Below, piece after piece: positions 48,346-58,763 of a stretch of 64,000 bases of DNA. Source of the DNA: Avena insularis (taxonomy: Eukaryota > Streptophyta > Magnoliopsida > Poales > Poaceae). Numbering within the stretch: position 1 is the first letter of the stretch; every line of letters starts with the position of its first letter. The translations under genes were made by a program, and so were the position numbers. The notes under the pieces were generated by a model that was not told the DNA's origin, did not search any database, and saw only the letters and a list, made by a program, of their open reading frames with translations. The stretch spans positions 444,530,028-444,594,027 of the forward strand of contig CM042688.1 in the NCBI GenBank assembly GCA_023614405.1. The letters run 5' to 3'.

Positions 48346-51300
48346 CATGACATTGATCCACATGGCCACACACTCCAAGTAGGTGTGGTGATGCAGCATA
48401 TTTCAAACTGGTGCTCGACTACATGTGGCAGTTGAATCCCACCATGTTGCTAGGGTTCCTAGACATGGTTGGACAGATGTTGGAGTGACATTGCATGTGT
48501 TCTTATCCAAACCACAATGATCCACATGGCCACACACACACATCCAGGTGGGTGTGGTTATGCAACCTCTTTCAAACCGGTGCTCCCCTTCATGTGGCAG
48601 TTGATTCTCAACATGTTGCTAGGGTTCCTGTACATGGTTGGACACATGTTGGAGTGAAATTTCATGTGTTCTTTGCCAAACTACAATGATCCACATGGCC
48701 ACACACATCCAAGTGGGTGTGGTGATGCAACATCTTTCAATCTGGTGCTCCACTTTATGTGGCAGTTGAATCCTAGCAGGTTTCTAAGCTTGCTGGACAT
48801 GGTTGGACACATGATGAAGTGACATTGCCTGTGTTCTTTGCCAAACCACAATGATTAACATGGCCACAGACACACATCCAAGTGGGTGCCTCTTTCAAAC
48901 TGGTGCTACACTTCATGAGGCAGTTGAATCCTAGCATGTTGCTTGGGTTCCTAGACATGGTTGGATACATGTTGGAGTGACATCGTGTGTGTTCTTTGAT
49001 AACCACAATGACCCACATGCCACACACACACATCAAAGTGGATGTGGTGATGCAACCTCTTTCAAACTAGTGCTCCACTACATGTGGAAGTTGAATCCCA
49101 GCGTGTTGCTAGGGTTCCTCAACATGGTTGGACACATGTTGGAGTGACACTGCATGTTTTCTTTTCCAAACAACAATGATCCACATGGACACACACATCT
49201 AAGTATGTGGTGATGCAACATTTTTCAAACTGGTGCTCCACTGCATGTGGCTGTTGAATACCAACATGTTGATAGGGTTCCTAGACATAGTTGGACACAT
49301 GTTGGAGTGACATTGCATGTGTTTTTTTCCAAACAACAATCATCCACATGGCCACACACATACAAATCGGTGTGGTGATGCAACCTCTTTCAAACTGGTG
49401 CTCCACGACATGTGGCATTTGAATCCCATCATGTTGCTAGGGTTCCTGGATATGGTTGGACACATGTTAGAGTGACATTGCATGTGTTCTCTTCCAAACC
49501 ACAATGATTCACTATGCCACATACATTAAAATGGGGGTGGTGATGCAACCTATTTCAAACTGGTGTTCCACTAAATCTGGCAGTTGAATGCCAGCATGTT
49601 GCTGGGGTTCCTGGATATGGTTGGACACTTGTTAGGGTGACATTGCATGTGTTATTTGCCAAACCACAATGATCCACATGGCCAGAAACACACATCCAAG
49701 TGGGTGTGCTGATGCAACATCTTTCAAACTGGTGCTCCACTACATGTGGCAGTTGAATCCCAGCATGTTGCTAGGGTTCCTTGACATAGATGGACACATG
49801 TTGGAGTGACATTGCATGTGTTCTTTGCCAAAGCACAATGATTCACATGGCTACACACACAGCCAAGTGGGTGTGGTGGTGCAATATCTTTCAAACTAGT
49901 GCTCCACTTCATGTTTCAGTTTAATCCTAACATTTTGCTATCGTTCCTGGACATGGTTGGACAAATGTTGGATTGACATTTCATGAGTTTTTTTCCAAAC
50001 CCAAATGGTCCAAAGGGCACACACATCCAAGTGGGTGTGGTGATGCAACAACATTCAAACTGGTGCTCCACTTCATGTGGTAGTTGAATGCCAGCATGTT
50101 GCTAGGGTTCCTGGACATGGTTGGACACATGTTGGAGTGACATTGTATGTGTTCTTTTCAAAACCACAATGATCCACCTGGCCACATGCACTCGAAGTGG
50201 GTGTGGTGATGCATCATATTTCAAACTGGTGCTCGACTGCATGTGGCAGTTAAATTCCAGCTTGTTGCTAGGGTTCCTATACATGGTTGGACATATGTTG
50301 GAGTGACATTGCATGTGATATTTTCTAAACCACAATTATCCACATGGCCGCACATACACATCCAAGTGGGTGTGGTTATGCAACCTCTTTCAAACCGGTG
50401 CTCACTTGCATGTGTCAGTTGAATCGCAGCATGTTGTTAGGGTTCCTGTACATGGTTGGACACATGTTGGAGTGACATTTCATGTGTTCTTTGCCAAACC
50501 ACAATGATCCACATGGCCACACACATCCAAGTAGGTGTGGTGATGCAACATCTTTCAAACTGGTGCTCCACTTTATGTGGCAGTTGGATCCTAGCATGTT
50601 GCTAAGCTTGCTAGACATGGTTGGACATATGATGAAGTGACATTGCATGTGTTCTTTGCGACACCGCAATGATTAACATGGCCATAGACACACATCCAAG
50701 TGGGTGCTTCTTTCAAACTAGTGCTCCACTTCATGTGGTAGTTGAATCCTAGCATGTTGCTAGGCTTCCTAGACATGGTTGGATACATGTTGGAGTGACA
50801 TTGCGTGTGTTCTTTGGTAAACCACAATGATCCACATGCCACACACACATCAAAGTGGGTGTGGTGATGCAACCTCTTTCAAAATGGTGCTCCACTACAT
50901 GTGGAAGTTGAATCCCAGCATGTTGCTAGGGTTCCTCGACATGGTTGGAAACATGTTGGAGTGACACTTCATGTTTTCTTTTCCAAACCACAACGATCCA
51001 CATGGAAACACACATCCAAGTGTTTGGTGATGCCACGTTTTTCAAACTGGTGCTCCACTACATGTGGCAGTTGAATACCAGCATGTTGCTAGGGTTCCTA
51101 GACATGGTTGGACACATGTTGGAGTGACATTGCATGTGTTCTTTTCCAAACCACAATGATCCACATGGCCACACACATCCAAGTCGGTGTGGTGATGCAA
51201 CCACTTTCAAACTGGTGCTCCACGATATGTGGCAGTTGAATCCCAGCATGTTGCTAGGGTTCTTGGACATGGTTGGACACTTGTGGGAGTTACATGGCAT

Positions 51301-51459
51301 GTGTTATTTGCCAAACCACAATGATCCACATGGCCACAAACACACATCCAAGTGGGTGTGCTGATGCAACATCTTTCAAACTGGTGCTCCACTACATGTG
51401 GCAGTTGAATCCCAGCATGTTGCTAGTGTTCCTCGACATGGTTGGACATATGTTGGAGT
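48346..51459. repeat. Right-edge, more diverged satellite monomers
   Basis: Monomers carry many private substitutions and small deletions. A diverged ~1.82-kb (11-mer) echo links ~48880 and ~50699 (AGTGGGTGCCTCTTTCAAAC and its T-variant). The last monomer is cut by element 3 after GTTGGAGT at 51459. Confidence 0.75.
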
Positions 51460-51941
51460 TGTCATGGGAATGGCCACGGCAGTCGCTACCAGGGGTAGCA
51501 ATTGATAGTATTGAGGGCGAGAGCTTGCGGCCATCTGTGGTGCGAGATGGGAGTGAATGCACATGAGTTTACCTAGGTTCGGCCCCTCGTAGGGTAAAGA
51601 CCTACTCCTGCTAGATTGTATTGGCAGAGAGCGAGTTACAGGGGTGGCGAGCTCGGCGTCTAAGCAGCGAGTCGCTTGAGGGGGTGTATGATGGAAGATG
51701 AGTACAAAGGGAACCCTAGGGAGGTTTATATAGGAGGTACCTCGCTAGGGTTTACAATGTTTACAACCGAACTAGTCAAGGATTCAGAGGATTTGATGTA
51801 TTCTGACTGGGCTTCGGCTATGCTTCTGGGCTGCTTGCTCCTTAGTCGCATTCTAGTCGCCGTCCTACAGGCCCACTCTCAAGGTCCTCGGGCCAATCGC
51901 AACATCCTGCTGGGCATACCCTGTTTGGCATATCCCCACCA
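51460..51941 (-). repeat. Element 3 3' LTR (482 bp)
   Basis: Plus-strand start TGTCATGGGAATGG, end GCATATCCCCACCA (TGGTGGGG on the minus strand). A minus-strand TATATAAACC box lies at ~51725-51734. Followed by the PPT-like tract at 51942. Confidence 0.92.
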
Positions 51942-51954
51942 GTAGTCCCCGAGG
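51942..51954 (-). other. Element 3 polypurine tract
   Basis: Minus-strand CCTCGGGGACTAC abuts the 3' LTR, matching the position and G-run of the element 2 tract. Confidence 0.7.
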
Positions 51955-52396
51955 CCATCATTCATTCAGCGCAGGTGTTCATTTGACAGTCGGCGTAGGC
52001 AAGTCCAATTTGGACGCCCAGTCGAATCGGTGATGGACTCCGTCGGGAATGGAGGAAATTTTCCCACCTGCTTTCTAGTCGCAGCTTTGGCAAAGGGATT
52101 CATGCTCGAGTCGCTACCCCTGTCGATTAGACAAGGCGTTCCAGCAGGCGAGTCTAGTGGAAGAAGTTGGACCGCCAACTTACTCAAACTAGCCGTTGGG
52201 TAATCCAATGGTAACTTCAGAGTAAATTACCGTGGGTAACGGCTATCCTGAGATTGGCGGGTAGCACTTCTTTATAAGGGGAGTGGCGGAAAAATCCTGT
52301 AGATCTTTTCCCGCATTCCTCACTCACACGCGCCCCATTCTCTCTATCTCTCCTCGATCTAGAATCTCCGGATCAAGCAACCATATTTCCTCCTTG
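51955..52396 (+). promoter_or_regulatory. Putative promoter and leader of the element 3 antisense gene
   Basis: TTTATAAGG at 52271-52279 lies ~120 bp before the ATG at 52397. It is followed by a C/T-rich leader with CTCTCTATCTCTCC (~52338). This is a good plant TATA arrangement on the plus strand, facing away from the LTR and opposite to gag-pol. Activity is inferred. Confidence 0.5.
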
Positions 52397-53262
52397 ATGG
52401 CGCCTCCAAAGGATCCGTGGGGGAAATCCAAGTGCACCACAGCGCAACTCAAATCGTTCGAGGACGCGGGGGACCACTACAAGGGGAATTGGAGAATTCC
52501 TGCGTCCTCCGAGACCGAGCCAAAGACACGTGTTGGTGAATTCATCTGCTTCTCGAGCCATTTGGAGAGGGGCTTAGGATTCCCCACCTCCATCTTCTTC
52601 TGGCTGTTCTGCGCGATAAAGCCATCGGATCTTGGCCCACACAGCATCGAGCAACTCGTGATCTTTGTCGCCTTATGGGAATGCTACCTCGTCTGCATGC
52701 CATACTTCCTGCTATGGCTGGAGCTGTTCCATGGTGGCATCGGCCGCGACGGAACTGGCGGTCCTATCTTGGCGGCGGGCAGCGTCACCTTCTAGCTGTA
52801 GCGAAAGGCCAACTTCTTTAAGCTCCTGCTACCGAAGAAGGCTGCAAGCGAGTGGAAGAAGAGCTGGTTCTACATGAAAGAATCGACTCCCTCCGGCGAA
52901 GTGGTGCTGCCTATGTACGTTGCAGAGAGGAGCGCGCCTCATCGACTGATAGCGTCGAAGATCCCCGAAGACCAGAAGATGGATGTCACAGAGATGATGG
53001 AGCAGATCAAGGTCTTGAATAAAAAGGGGCTTGAAACAACAAACCTCTACAATTGCTAGCTCGGGGACGCCTAGTCCCGCTGGCAACTCGGCCTCACTGG
53101 ATGTACGAGTACACCGGGAAGAACGACCCCACCAGAACGAGCAAGGATTCCTAGGAGGCCGCGGACTACAAGGCCGCCTTGAATAAGATTACGGACGTGG
53201 AGTTTACCGATACGTTGGCCGAGCTCGCTCCGTACGTAGCCAGGAATAACGATGCTCCCACG

Positions 53263-53394
53263 GTAAGCATCTCCTTGTCTCTGCTTTGTCTTCAGTCGTA
53301 GCTTGCACGGGTGCAATTTGCACTCGTGACTCATGACATTCAATCGTGGTCTCTGACTTGGTCAATTTTCCTTGTCCACTCTCAATTGTTTCAG
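53263..53394 (+). other. Candidate intron 1 of element 3 antisense gene
   Basis: GTAAGC donor and TTGTTTCAG acceptor; 132 nt, T-rich. Exonic frames on each side are open and acidic or basic. Confidence 0.6.
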
Positions 53395-54094
53395 GTCCTT
53401 GAAGGCTAGCTCCACCCTCTCGTCGAGGAGATCCCCAAAAAACTCGATGAGGGGGACAAAGGAGAGTCGTCCGAGAGCGAAGAGGAGGCGAAGGAGGTTC
53501 CTCCACCAGCGCCCGCAGACCGCAAGACTCACATGCAGAAGTAGTACGAGATTGAGGATAGCCATAGTCTTGAAGAACACGACGATGATGATGAAATCCT
53601 GCAGGAGCATAGCAAACGGAGAACGGCTACGCCGGTGAAGCCCGTGCCAAAACTAAAGTCACCGAGGAAGAATCTGGCTTCGAAGACGGTGTCGCCCCCA
53701 GATCCGTGGTGGCGTTCGAATCGGACAACGATTCCGATGATGAGCCGGCCAAAGCTTCAACCAAGATCCCCGAGGATAAAACTCCAATGACAGGATCGGA
53801 GTCCGTGAACGTGGAGGTAGAAGCGGAGGTCCCACTCGCCATAATCGCTCCAGCAGCCCCGGCCATCGAGGAACCAGGGACCGCTGAGACCATGGGGGCG
53901 AGGTCGCCGCCACCAGCAGGAGCAGCCGCGTCACCCGGGCCAGAGGTCACTGCAACCGCGACCTCAATGTCGAAGAAGCCCGAAGTGTCATGGGCCGCGA
54001 GTGTCTTTGCGAAGGTACTTTCACGGAAGCTGGGCCCGGAGCTTGACAAGCCTTCCCACATCAGTACAAGGCTGTGTGTCCTTCCGGTCGCCAA

Positions 54095-54170
54095 GTAAGT
54101 CTTACATTCTTCTTTTCTGTTCTTTAACGTTTCTTGCATGATTTGCCGGCTAACCGTGCCAATTTTGCAG
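54095..54170 (+). other. Candidate intron 2 of element 3 antisense gene
   Basis: GTAAGT donor and AATTTTGCAG acceptor; 76 nt and strongly T-rich. Near-consensus plant signals at both ends. Confidence 0.65.
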
Positions 54171-54620
54171 GTCTGATGCCAAGAAGATAGGTCACCCTAC
54201 GGTGGCCAAGATTCCGCCAATCAACGCCGGAGGGGAAGATGATCCCTCCAAGAAGAGAAAAATTGTTGCGGAGGACGCCCCGGCCGAGGGCGCGAAGAAG
54301 AAGAATAAGGGGGACATCACTAACACCGTGATAGGGGAAAACATGGAGGAGGGTGACTCCTCTACCCGTGCCAGAGAGGCAACGGCCGTCCAATCGGAAC
54401 CAGCCAAGGGGGCTATGCCATCATAACCATTGGCCCTGATGACTACCGCCCTGACGAGGACGGCCACATCGTTTCCGTGCTTTATGGTGAAGGTGTTCTC
54501 GACCGCGGCGGAGACCCAGTCTCCGCAAATTCCAGAGATCGTTGATGAAGATGTTGGGCAGCGTTGCGGGCGCACGTCTTTTGTAGTTCCTTCGACAAAT
54601 GTCCAATCCTTGAGTGCCTG

Positions 54621-54866
54621 ATCGCTGAATTTCAGCGGTTGGGCACTTAAATATTCTAGTCGGCTAGTCCCCCAGGGTCTAGTGGCTAAATTTCAGTGGC
54701 TAGGCACTTGGAATTTTTGATTGTCCAGTCCCCGTGGGTCTTGTCGCTGAATTTCAGTGGCTAGACACTTGGAATTTTTGATCATCCAGTCCCCGAGGGT
54801 CTAGTCGCTGAATTTCAGCGGCTAGACACTTGAAATTTTTGATCATCCAGTCGCTTAGTGTAGTTC
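54621..54866 (+). repeat. 61-bp tandem repeat, four copies, inside element 3
   Basis: CGCTGAATTTCAG-like blocks start at 54623, 54684, 54745 and 54806, each followed by GGCTAGACACTTGGAATTTT and a CCAGTCCCCGAGGGTC-like block. It lies in a non-coding stretch of the antisense gene, between the exons before and after it. Confidence 0.88.
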
Positions 54867-54978
54867 TATTAGTAGGGCCTGCAGAGGGAATCGTTTGATC
54901 GTCAAGCCATGAAGGAAAGCCTGCAGGGTGATCTGCGCGTGGCATAGGAGGACAATCGGCGACTCCAAGAAACTATTG

Positions 54979-55056
54979 GTAAGTTGTTGCCTCCCTTGGC
55001 GAGCTCGAACTGTTGTTGCTTACGCGAGACTGACTTGTGTTGCTTTTGCTTCATAG
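54979..55056 (+). other. Candidate intron 3 of element 3 antisense gene
   Basis: GTAAGT donor and TGCTTCATAG acceptor; 78 nt. The coiled-coil exon follows directly. Confidence 0.6.
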
Positions 55057-55320
55057 ATGGGCTTACAGCTGCGATTGCCAAGGCCCGCAAGGGGTATGTT
55101 CCGGCTGGTGAACTAGATACAGTGAAGGAGCGGATCGACTCGCTAGTGAAGGAGATGGAAGAGGCGAAGGCATCGATGGTCTCTTCTAAAGAGAGGGCCA
55201 AGGCTGTAGTCACTGTGGCGGAGGAGGAGCAGAAGGCTGCCAACTCAGTCATCCTCGGGTTGGAGGGCGACCTTGGTGCCCTTGAGAATCATGTGATAGA
55301 GAGCTGTCAGAAACTCCTCG

Positions 55321-55404
55321 GTGAGTGATTACTCTTTCCCATTGATATGCAGCGAGTCCCTGAGCGGGTGAGTCCTTAGTGACATTGGGTGTCTGACATT
55401 GCAG
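55321..55404 (+). other. Candidate intron 4 of element 3 antisense gene
   Basis: GTGAGT donor and GACATTGCAG acceptor; 84 nt. It separates the coiled coil from the C-terminal exon, as the 8373 intron does in element 2. Confidence 0.6.
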
Positions 55405-55823
55405 CCTTGATAGGACAAAGCGACCTGATGGTGCAGACCTTCAATGCCTCGCAATGTGTGACTTTGGTGGTGAACGCGGCCACCGCCTCGACGCTGTGCG
55501 TCCTAGCCGTGCTCCAAGGGATGTCCCCCACCGAAGTGTGGTGCTATCTGGAGGAGGCGCCCGCCGTCGTGGAGTGGATGGCGCGATCAGCCTTCAGGCG
55601 CGAGGCCACCACGGCGTTGATCCTGGGGCTCACTCATTTCCACGATAACTTCGATCTCGACGACGTCACTAGTGGCTATTCTTTGGTGACTGGCTTAGTG
55701 GAGATGTCAGAGGTTCTGAGGCTGACCGCCAAGACTGCTCCATTCGTGGAACGAGTACTGGCGATGGGGGACTTGTTTCCGCACCAGGAGACGGTGATAG
55801 AGCCGGGCGACCCCGAGCCGTAG

Positions 55824-56702
55824 CACTGTGACTTGAAGTCCGAGCAGCCCTTCCGGTCGGCGTTGTTGAAGTCGCTCACGACGTACCCAACGAATCCGTG
55901 GGAGCCATTCATCTGGGTCAAGGGTGATGGTGGCGCTTCTTATTTGGGGCCTACAAAATGAGTCGCTGCCCTAAGGGGCTTTTGTAAGTTATGGCGAGTG
56001 GCCATTTTTGTAATGTAAACAGTTCATATGTATGGAAGTAAGAGGAGCCACTCGACTCGTAATGCATGTTTGAAGTGTGTTCTTTGTTGATTTTTAAGGT
56101 GAGCGAGTCCCCGAGCGCGTCTGCCCTTTATTGGGATTTACGTCGTTTATATGTAAATTTAGTTGTGTTTAGTTTTTGTGTTGGTCGGGATCGAGTCGTC
56201 GGACCAGTCGTTTGGCGAGTCCTTGAGCGTGAGGATCTAGTGTGTTGTTTGTAATGCGCCTCTCCCCTGGCTCGGAGAGTTAGTCACGTGGCGAGTCCAG
56301 GGTAGGCTCTCTTACTTGGTGTGTTCCCGAGCCACGTAGGGGTTAGTGCAGATAAGTCCCTCAGCGTGGTACTTAACCGTTCGAGTCTCCATGCGTGAGG
56401 ATAGGGAGGACAGGTCGTTGTGGGAAGCGTTTGTCGGTTGTCTTGGCCCGGCGGGCCAGTTCATCGAGGCGATTCCAATGGGGGCTCCGGCATGGCTTGT
56501 TCGTGGACAACACAAGGCCCGAATTTATCCGGTGCCCTTGGGCCGCACTACTTAGCCATGTCAGTCGCTCTGCTAAAGGTTGATTTCCGTGGGGAGCATA
56601 TTGCGAAATGTACGAGTGCGATTGGCACAAGAATATGGCGAGTAGGCACAATTTGTGCGATCTGAATTTTTATTATGTCGTAGCATAGTACAAGTATTAT
56701 TT
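55824..56702. other. Non-coding spacer between antisense gene and pol end of element 3
   Basis: About 880 bp, with repeated short GCGAGTCC(C/T)(T/C)GAG blocks (56103, 56216, 56302) but no convincing coding or longer repeat structure. It probably holds the 3' ends of the two converging transcripts. Confidence 0.5.
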
Positions 56703-57840
56703 CTATGTGTAGAACTTGTGGCGGAGGTTTACCTTCCATGGCCTCCCAACTTCGAGCTAGTCGTCGCCTCGTACATCAATCAAGTAGTATGCATAGTTGC
56801 GGAGGACTCGCCCTATGGCGAATGGCCCCTCGCATGGGGGTGAAAGCTTGTGCATGCCTTTCTTGTCCTGGACCAGTCATAGGACCAGGTCGCCTTCCTG
56901 GAAGGTGCGAGTCCGGACTCGACGGCTGTGATAGCGGTGGAGTCCTTGCTGGTAGATTGCGGTGCGGGTGCAAGTTAGGTCGCGTGCCTCGTCGAGCTGG
57001 TCGACCCCGTCTTGGCGGGCGATCTCATTTGCCACCTCCACATAATTGATGACCCGAGGCGAGTCGTGCTCCATGTCGGTTGGCATTACGGCCTCAGTGC
57101 CGTATACCATGAAGAAGGGCGTGAACCCCTCCAACCATTTGATGGAGGTGCGAATGCCCTATATCACGGAGGGGAGCTCTTTGCCCTAGCACCCGGGGGT
57201 TTGCTGAGGGGCACCTAAAGTCGTGGCTTGAGACTGTGGACGATGCTTTGGTTGGCGTGCTCTACTTGGCCATTAGATTCTGGGTGGGCAACTAAGGCGA
57301 GCTCGGGCCGTATGTTGTGCTCCTCGTAGAATTCTACGATGGCGCCTTTAGCGAATATTGTGCCATTGTCCATTATGATGATGTGCGGTTAGCCGTACCG
57401 GTAGATGAGCTCGCGGAGGAATTTGGTGGCCGTCTTGCCATCGCACTTCTTGATCGTCTTGGCTTCGACCCAGTTGGTGAACTTGTCGACTGCGACCAGG
57501 AGGTGGGTGAAGCCAGATGGGTCCTTCTTGAATGGGCTGACCATGTCCATGCCCCACACGGCGAATGGCCAGGTGATGGGGATGGTCTTTATTGCCGAAC
57601 CAGGGACATGCGTCTGGTTGGCGTACTTCTGACACCTGACGCACCGTTGGATGATGTCGATGGCATGTCGCATGGCTTTGGCGACCAGTGACCTGGTGCC
57701 GGCATGATGGCCGCAGTCGCCGATGTGGATGTCTTGAAGGATCTAGCGCCCTTCTTCTGGTTGTACGTAGCGCTGGAACATGCTTGTCTTGCTGTGTTTG
57801 TGGAGCTCGCCGTTGATGATGACGAAGGATTTTCACCGGC
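56703..57840 (-). pseudogene. Element 3 integrase (broken)
   Basis: Zinc-finger residues are present (GDCGHHAGT; CVRCQKYA) near 57640-57720. The catalytic core follows: WGMDMVSPFKK (Asp), then after a frameshift at ~57388 DNGTIFAKG (Asp) and NGQVEHANQ (Glu). The C-terminal part is 56877-57134 (FTPFFMVYGTEAVMP, FQEGDLVL). A TGA at 56877-56879, at an expected Arg (CGA), precedes LVQDKKGMHKLSPPCEGPF. A further TAG at 56757-56759 precedes LEVGRPWKVN. Natural end TAG at 56703. Confidence 0.87.
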
Positions 57841-58763
57841 GCACGATCATTCACACTTCCGTTTTGTTGCTTGGGAGGACCTTGTGCTCGAGGAAGGCGA
57901 CGTACGATGCAGTCTAGTCGCTTGTTTCCGTAACCATGGCGACTAGAGCGGGCTCGGGCTGCATGGGTATCCCGACGTCAATCTCCTTTGGCGGGGATAT
58001 CGAGGGCTTGTGTATGATGTCGAGGAAGAAGCATGCGGGTGGAGTTTGGCGGGCCGACCCGATGCGGGAGTGGGCGTAGACCTCCTCGTTCTTGCGTATG
58101 TCAATCCACTCGATGGAGTAGCCGGTGAAGTGCCCCCAGCTGATCCACCGCTTAGCGTTACGCTATCATTGTGGGGGAGATAGCATTGCAGGTACCATTC
58201 ACTTGGCCGTCGACTAGGTCGAAGTCGCCGCAGCACTAGAGGCGATTGACATTCATCTCCTTTGCGGCCTGCATGCCGTGGAGGAGGGCCTCATATTCGG
58301 CCATGTTGTTGGTGCAGGGCATGAAATCGAGGTGGAGCATGTAGCCGAGCTTGTCGCCTTTGGAGGAGGTGAGGACGACCCCAGCCCCTGCACCTTCCAT
58401 GTTCTGCACCACCAGTGGAGTGACCAGTAGTGGAGGTAGGGTAACTTCTCCGACGACTGTGCCTCTTCCCAATTGGCGAGGAAATCAGCCAGGGCCTGCG
58501 ATTTGATCGCTTTGCGTGGCTCATACTTGATGTTGTGGACGCCGATCTCGATGGCCCACTTAGCGACCCGTCCAGTCGCCTCGCAGTTGTGGATGATGCC
58601 TTGTAGTGGCACAGAGCAGACGACCATGATGGGGTGCTCCTGGAAGTAATGCGGGAGTCGCCGATGGGCTTTAAAGACCGCATACACCAATTTTTGGTAC
58701 TACGGGTAGCGCTGTCTTGAGTCCGTCAGGACCTCACTCAACGACCATCATGCCACTGACGAC
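57841..58763 (-). pseudogene. Element 3 RNase H and archaeal-type RNase H (broken)
   Basis: The RT-linked RNase H is at 58253-58690 (YAVFKAHRRLPHYFQEHPI, WAIEIGVHNIKYEPRK, ADFLANWEEAQ). aRNH fragments are at 58236-58420 (GAGAGVVLTSSKGDKLGYML, NNMAEYEALLHG) and then CCGDFDLV in a continuing frame. The C-terminal third and the linker to integrase (57940-58235) are heavily degraded. A TAG at 58700-58702 precedes YQKLVYAVF. Confidence 0.8.

Larger units (their letters stand above)
19403..51459. repeat. ~165-bp satellite DNA array (about 190-195 monomers)
   Basis: One head-to-tail family fills 32 kb without interruption. A typical monomer contains, in order, CATGTGGCAGTTGAATCCCA, CATGTTGCTAGGGTTCCT, GACATGGTTGGACACATG, TTGGAGTGACATTGCATGTG, TTCTTTTCCAAACCACAATG, ATCCACATGGCCACACAC, a short (CA)n, CCAAGTGGGTGTGGTGATG and CAACCTCTTTCAAACTGGTG. 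Monomers are mostly 160-170 bp. Length varies mainly by 2-bp changes in (CA)n and a few small deletions. Both ends are cut by LTR elements, so neither is the true array edge. I do not recognise the family among satellites I know (for example rice CentO or maize knob180). Long ORFs inside it are by-products of a 55-codon period. Confidence 0.97.
52397..55823 (+). pseudogene. Element 3 antisense accessory gene (PF04195-like), with introns, broken
   Basis: The ATG at 52397 opens MAPPKDPWGKSK. The family core follows: RVGEFICFSSHLERGLGFP, HSIEQLVIFVALWECYL and FLLWLELFHGG. Two TAGs (52793, 52799) and one at 53152 replace expected Gln codons. RRLVPLATRPHWMYEYTG and GKNDPTR match the family's Arg-rich 'RRIxPLxxR' end block in a shifted frame. 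Candidate introns are 53263-53394, 54095-54170, 54979-55056 and 55321-55404. Between them lie an acidic Ala/Pro-rich stretch, a coiled coil (55057-55320, rich in Glu/Lys/Ala) and a globular C-terminal exon ending at the TAG at 55821. Function unknown; maize Grande carries an analogous reverse gene. Confidence 0.82.

Noticed and set aside
19403..51459. Dozens of 60-160 residue ORFs on both strands in the satellite, with His/Cys/Thr-rich repeats resembling a repeat protein
   Set aside because: The monomer is 165 bp, exactly 55 codons, with few stops in some frames, so ORFs recur automatically. They exist on both strands, start and stop with monomer variants, and show no codon-level constraint or independent start context.
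19403..51459. CRISPR-like regular repeats
   Set aside because: The whole 165-bp unit is repeated without unique spacers, there are no cas genes, and the context is plant retroelements.
19403..51459. Satellite derived from the tandem repeats or LTRs of the flanking retroelements
   Set aside because: Both junctions are clean LTR termini inserted in mid-monomer, and neither the LTRs nor the 155/171/61-bp repeats resemble the monomer.
19403..51459. CENP-B-box-like motif in the monomer
   Set aside because: I looked for the TTCG....A..CGGG pattern in several monomers and found no CpG-bearing match; the monomer is nearly free of CG.
54202..54426. 54202-54426 plus-strand ORF as a separate small basic protein gene
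   Set aside because: It lies directly after the 54095-54170 intron and continues the antisense gene; there is no promoter or separate start evidence.
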